DNA from: Rosistilla carotiformis
GTDB taxonomy: Bacteria > Planctomycetota > Planctomycetia > Pirellulales > Pirellulaceae
Direction of reading: 5' to 3'
DNA length: 64,000 bases
Assembly: GCF_007753095.1 (NCBI RefSeq)
Contig: NZ_CP036348.1
Span: forward strand, 3,038,001 to 3,102,000
Below, in pieces: positions 55,601 through 61,600 of this stretch (position 1 is its first letter; each line of letters begins with the position of its first letter). The notes under the pieces were generated by a model. That model saw only the letters and a program-made list of their open reading frames with translations. It did not search any database and was not told where the DNA came from. A program made the position numbers and the translations under genes.

Positions 55601-58600
55601 GTACCGCGCGACCGCAAAGTCCTGGTAGCTACCGTTGTAGCTGGACCCCGCGACCACGATCTTCCCGTCGCTCTGCACCGCCACGCTCTGTGCGCCGTCG
55701 CTTTGCGAGCCGATTGCGGTGGTCAGAATCCCGTCGCTGTCAAAAGTCGTATCGGGCGTCCCGTCGGCGTTGTACCGCGCGACTGCAAAGTCATAGTTGC
55801 TACCGTTGTAGCTGGTCCCCGCGACCACGATCTTCCCGTCGCTCTGCACCGCCACGCTCTGTGCGCCGTCGCTTTGCGAGCCGATGCCAGTGGTTAGTAC
55901 GCCGTCGCTGTCAAAGGTCGTATCGGGCGTCCCGTCGGCGTTGTACCGCGCGACAGCAAAGTCATCGTTGCTACCGTTGTAGCTGGACCCCGCGACCACG
56001 ATCTTCCCGTCGCTCTGCACCGCTACGCTCCGTGCGTAGTCGTTTGAAGAGCCGACGATGGCGGCGGTCAGAATCCCGTCGCTGTCAAAGGTCGTATCGG
56101 GCGTCCCGTCGGCGTTGTACCGCGCGACTGCAAAGTCATTGTTGCTACCGTTGTAGCTGTACCCCGCGACCACGATCTTCCCGTCGCTCTGCAACGCCAC
56201 GCTCGTCGCGTACCCCCTGAAAGTCACAACCCCGTTGTATCCGAAAGATATGTCCTTCGATCCATTTGGGTTGTATCGCACCAAGCCATAGTCCCCAGCA
56301 ACTACCATCTTTCCATCCGGTTGCAATACCAAACTCTGGGCCTGGTCCGAGGAGGAGGCATTGTGAAAGAATTCGGTCGTCACCGCTCCAGCGTTTCCAA
56401 ACGCTGGATCCAATCCTACATCACCCGAACCATCGACCACAAAATCCGCGACAAAGTCACCTCCCGCAACACCATCACCGTCTCCGTCGATTGGATCGCC
56501 GCCGGGACCGCCGAGCGGCGGAGTGTTGGCTAGTTGTTGCTGCAGCAGGTCGAGCTGCGTCTGTTCTGCTGGCAGCTGAGACTCCATGTCGAATCGCCGG
56601 TCAATGGCCTCATCTCGAAGCGGGATCAGTTGATGGATTTGGTTTTGCAGGTAATTCGCCCGTTGCTGAAGATTTGCCAGCTCCGTTTGCTTGTCGTCGA
56701 TCTGAGACTGCAGCACGGCGTCCTGCCCGAGCAAATCATCCAGAACCGACTGCAGATCGCTCAGTTCCGTTTGCAGGCGATCAATTTCTGGCTGCGGTGC
56801 GTTGTTCGTTATCGCGTCGTCCAGCTCCAGCTGTTTGATATCCAGTTGCTGCAGCTGGTCCGATATCAAGGACTGCACATCCTGCTGCTGCGTCTGAAGG
56901 TCGTTCATTTCGCCTTCGACAATCGGGATCGTGTTCTGGGTGACAAAAAGCTCGCTTTCGGCCTGGTCGATCTGCCCCGTCAGATCCGCTTCGAGCACGG
57001 ACAACACATCAATCTCTCCTTGCAGGTCATTGACGACACCGGTTTGTTCATCGACCTGGACCTGAATGGCAGCAATCCCGGCAAATGGATCGATTGTCAG
57101 CCGGTACACACTCTCGGGCAGTGCAGCGAATGCGAGCGTCACCGAATCGCCGTCGTAGGTGGCCGAATCGATGTCAATGAACAGATCGTCGTCATTGCCC
57201 AGCAATCCATCCGGTCCCACCGACTGCAACACATACGGAGCCGTTCCCGCACTCGCGTCGACCGCGCGGCTGAAATCGATCGTCAGTTCCGTGGTACCCG
57301 CAGCGATAACGCCCGCGGCCAGCGAGGGTGTTGTGCCGGTGACGGTGTTTGCGGCAACCGCAGTTAGAGTGTAGTTCGCGGCGTCACCACCGTAGCTGAT
57401 TTGGAATAACGATGCTTCGGTCGCGAAAATCGCTCCCTCGCTGAGTCCCTGGAACACCGTCCCTGTCTCGTCCGCTCCGGCGTCACTGCGAATGTCAATG
57501 ATCTGAAACGTTTCTCCTGCATCCGGGGATCCGGTAAGTGTGACCGAGAGTTTGCCATCCTGGTTGGACATCGCACTGGTAATAATTTTGTCTGAGAAGC
57601 CAGAGTCAGTCCAGAGAATATCCACGTGGTACAGGGAACCCGGCAGAAGTTTCACGGCCGAGGCCTGGATCGTACCAATTCCACTCGGACTGACAGCTCC
57701 GGGACTCAGCGTTCCGCCATCGGCAACGGTGATGAGTCCAGTGACCGTTTGGTTTCCGGCAAGCGTTCCTCCCGATGCGACGTGGACGTTTCCGTGAATC
57801 ATGTCGCCACCCGCTACTGTCGCTCCGTCTTGGATCGAGACTTGCCCAATAAGATTGTCTCCATTGCTTAAATCGAACGTGCCTGAACTTAGTACGATGT
57901 TCCCCGTAATGTTCGAGCTAACCGATGTCGTCGTTCCCGAAGACAATTCGACGTTGCGATTCGTCGACTCAATGGGACTGTTCAGAATCAAATCCCCTGA
58001 TGCTGCCAAGCGGACATCGAAATCGGTCAAAGTAATCGGCTGATTCACAGTGATTGAAGTCGCTTCGACAGCGAAGTCTGCAATTGCATTGATTGCCCCG
58101 TCGACGGCCACGTTAACATCGTCGGATCCTAGGAAATCCGCATCCACGTTCAGTGCCCCTGTGAACGCCGGGTCCAGCGATGCAATCGAAATCGTGTCGG
58201 TGCCGTCACCTCCACGAATGGTCAGTGATCCCGATGGATTCGGAAAGATCTGTTCTTCGAAATCGCTATTGGGGCTGTAGAGTCGCATCACGCCAGGGCT
58301 GACAAGATCGGTTGGATCCATGTCTTCCAACACTGCTGAAGTCACGCCTGCTGGCAATTCAAAGACCATGTCGGCGATCACGGAGTTGAACGTAAATGGT
58401 TCGAGTCCCAGCCAGTTCAGCGTGACGGTTTCAACACTGTCAGCGGGGTCGAATACCGTCTGGCCGTCGGTGGCATTGGTGAGCGATACGGTGACGGTGT
58501 CGAAATCTCCACCGCTGACAATTGCCGAATCGAATCCTGTGCCTCCTCCGCCATCGAACGTGATCGTGTCGCTTCGATAAGTTCCTGCGGAGAAGTCGAG

Positions 58601-61600
58601 GAATAGCGTATCATCGATATCGTCTTGTCCCGTGAGCAATGCCTGCCATGGCTCGGCCTGGAATCCACCAAAGACCTCCACGTCATCTTCGATTACAAAC
58701 ACGTCCTCTTCACTTAGTGCGACGACAAACTGATTCTCGGTCTGATCGGCAAGATGCGTCGCCGTATAATCGACGGCATCGTCGTTGATGATAAAGCCCG
58801 CTCCAACCTCGCGGCGCACGATGGCGTTTTCGGCGTCGAATAGGTTCAGCAGAAACCTTTCGTCCGCTTCGGCAACCTCGTCGCCGCTAACGACAACGCT
58901 GACCGTTTGCTCGCCCGATTCACCTGGAGCCCAGTTCAACGTGCCACTGGTTGGCGTATAGTCGCCATCGGCAGCCTCCGCCGTATCGTCGTTCGTCTGG
59001 TAATCAACCGAGACAGGGAATTTTGACGCAGAGGTCAGCGAGACGGTGAAGTCAAAGGATGTCGTCCCGTCGTCGCCTTCGGTCTTTACGACATCGTTCA
59101 CAAAGATGACGGGAACTTCGATGTCTCCAACGGGCGTATTGGCGACAGCCGTGTCAAGGGCCGCGCCCGCATAGGCCGCAAGCACGGTCGCGATATCCGT
59201 CGAACCGCCAGCAACGGCTTGCAAGTCCGTAGCCAGAGCACCCTGCATCCATGCTTCCACCCGCACGATGTCTTCGACAAATGCGGCGTCCGTGGCGACG
59301 GGTAGGTCGCGGATCTTCAAATTACCGCGTGCGATCAATGAAGCTGCACCATCAATCACGTCGGCCGAGAGTGTGATGCCGGTACGGAATCCGATTCCTT
59401 CAAGCAACGAACGTACGGTGGATTCATTCGCCAAGTCGATTTCTGAACCAGCATCCTGGATGCGCAAAGCGATCTCAGCGTAGGCCAGATCAACAAGCAA
59501 ATTCGAAGGCGGAGCGCCAGGCGCGGCGGAGAACAGGCTTGCCGCGTCGACGGTGGCATTGAACAGTTCGGCGGAACGTGCATATCCGACTGCAGCATCC
59601 GCATTGCCATCCATCGTCGCCTCAAACAGGTCCAGCGTGTCGAGTTCCATGCCGTCAGGCATTCCCATCGCCTGAACCACGCGCTCGCTTGCCTGTGGAA
59701 TATCAAATCCCAGTTGTGTGAGATGCTGAATCGTCGACGAGATCGAACTGAGCAGTAACTGTCCGGGTACGGACGAGAACTGGCCGACGAATGGCAGTTG
59801 CGTTGCCCCATCGGTGCCACCGATTAGAACGAAGCGGCCTTCATCGCGATCGAGGGTCTCGTTGCCATCCACATCAAAAGCAGAATCGATGTCAAGGGAA
59901 AAGCTTCCGTCCTGCAGGGTTGTCGTGACCGGTTCGGAGGGCTCACCTTCGTCCTGAATACCATTGTCATTCAAGTCGAGATAATCGACGATTCCATTGA
60001 AATTGGCATCGAAGAAGGCCGTGCCATCGACGACATATCCTCCATTGACCGCTAATTGTCCGTTGAAAATGCGGTCGGAGACGGGGATCTGCGACAGATT
60101 GATCGAGCTTCCGAACCCAGAGCGACAATCGCCAATCGTTTTCAAATTGATCCTTGGGTTCACGGCCAGCGTGCCGGAAACCGTCTCCGCGTTACTTGAA
60201 CTGGAAGACAAGACTCGGCAGGCATCACTTGGAACGATGTAAACGGAGAATAGGTTTCTCGATTTGTCGGTTACGGCATTCTTTGTATTACTTGAGAGGA
60301 ACAGCAACAACCTTTCCCTGTTCTCGCTGCGGCTGTCATTTGTGATTCGGACCTGGAAGGACTTGATCGTCTCTCCCGGCTTAAAGGTCAGTGTCCTGTT
60401 GCGGAAATTATGGTCGCTGGTGGTTGCGGTCGAGTATCTTGAAATCCCAATCGGCACGGTGATCGTTTTGCCACTTGCCCTGGAAAGCCGGACCTCCACC
60501 CATGCCCCCTGGCCTTCTTTCCGCTCATACGATGTCACCTTAAACGAAGCAACTGGCTGGGCGTCGTCGTCATAAACGCTAACGGTTTCTGACCTTTTAA
60601 GTTTCGATGATGTCGTAGCATTGGTGGGGGGGGCGATGCTGACTTTAACTTTTTCGGTGTATTCATCAATGCTGTCGTTCTTGGCTTTGATTGTGAATGT
60701 CTTGCTGGTTTGGCCGGGGCTGAACGTTACGCTTGATGGTCCTGTAAAATCTCTGTTGCGACCCGCGGAAGAGCCCGCATAGGAGAGCGGAACCGTGACG
60801 GTACGGTTTGATGAGGCTGTCAGCCGCATCGTAATCGACGTGCTGGTTTGGTTTCGCTCACTGATGCTGGAACCTTCACCCATGTAGACGTAAGGATCAT
60901 CGTCGCGGATCTTGAGCCGAAAATAATCTTGGTTTCCAATTTTCACGCCGTCGGAATTGGCGATTCTTACGTAGCCGTACTCGTCACCTTCGTTATGGGA
61001 GTCAGCATAAGGATCGACCGTGAGGGTCTTGCTTGTCTGTCCAGCAGTGAACGTGATCGAGGTCGTGCTAATATCGAAGTCGCGTGAACTGCCCGTCGAC
61101 TTCACGCCCGTTGTGTAGAGCAGTACGGTAACATCCGTTGCCGACGGGGGGGTTAGCGTCAGTGTTACCGTCTGCGGACCTGCATTTTCCCAAACCGTGG
61201 TTCCGCTCGACGAAAACTCTAAAATTGATGTATCGTCGTCGATGATGGTGCCCACAAATGAGCGTGTGGTACCCAGGACGGCATTTGTTGGTTCTCCTAG
61301 CCGTAGGGTGACGTTCTCGTTGTTTTCGTCGATGATGTCATCCTGGCCCGTCAGGGTGATAACGCCCTCCGTCTCTCCGGCAGCGATCACAATCGACCCT
61401 ATTGGCGAGACGCTGTAATCGCCAGCTGTTACCTCGAGGCCGTTCACAAGAGTGTAAGGGACGGTTACCGGAAGTACATGTGGTTCCGATAGTCGCACCG
61501 TCGCCGCAAGCTGTCCGCCGTTTTCGCTAAAACTACCTTGGCTCGCAGTAAAACTAACATTGGGGACGTCATTCTGTGGGATCGTAATTACGTGCGTCAG

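Noticed and set aside
54847-56220. Long open plus-strand frame (457 codons, Arg/Ser-rich) opposite the delta-60 array
   Set aside because: It is the antisense of an exact repeat array; one stop-free repeat guarantees a stop-free array. Composition (RRRCQRSYR-type repeats) is not protein-like.
54234-56349. CRISPR-like appearance of regular repeats
   Set aside because: The unit is 171 bases, coding in frame, with no unique spacers; it is a protein repeat array.
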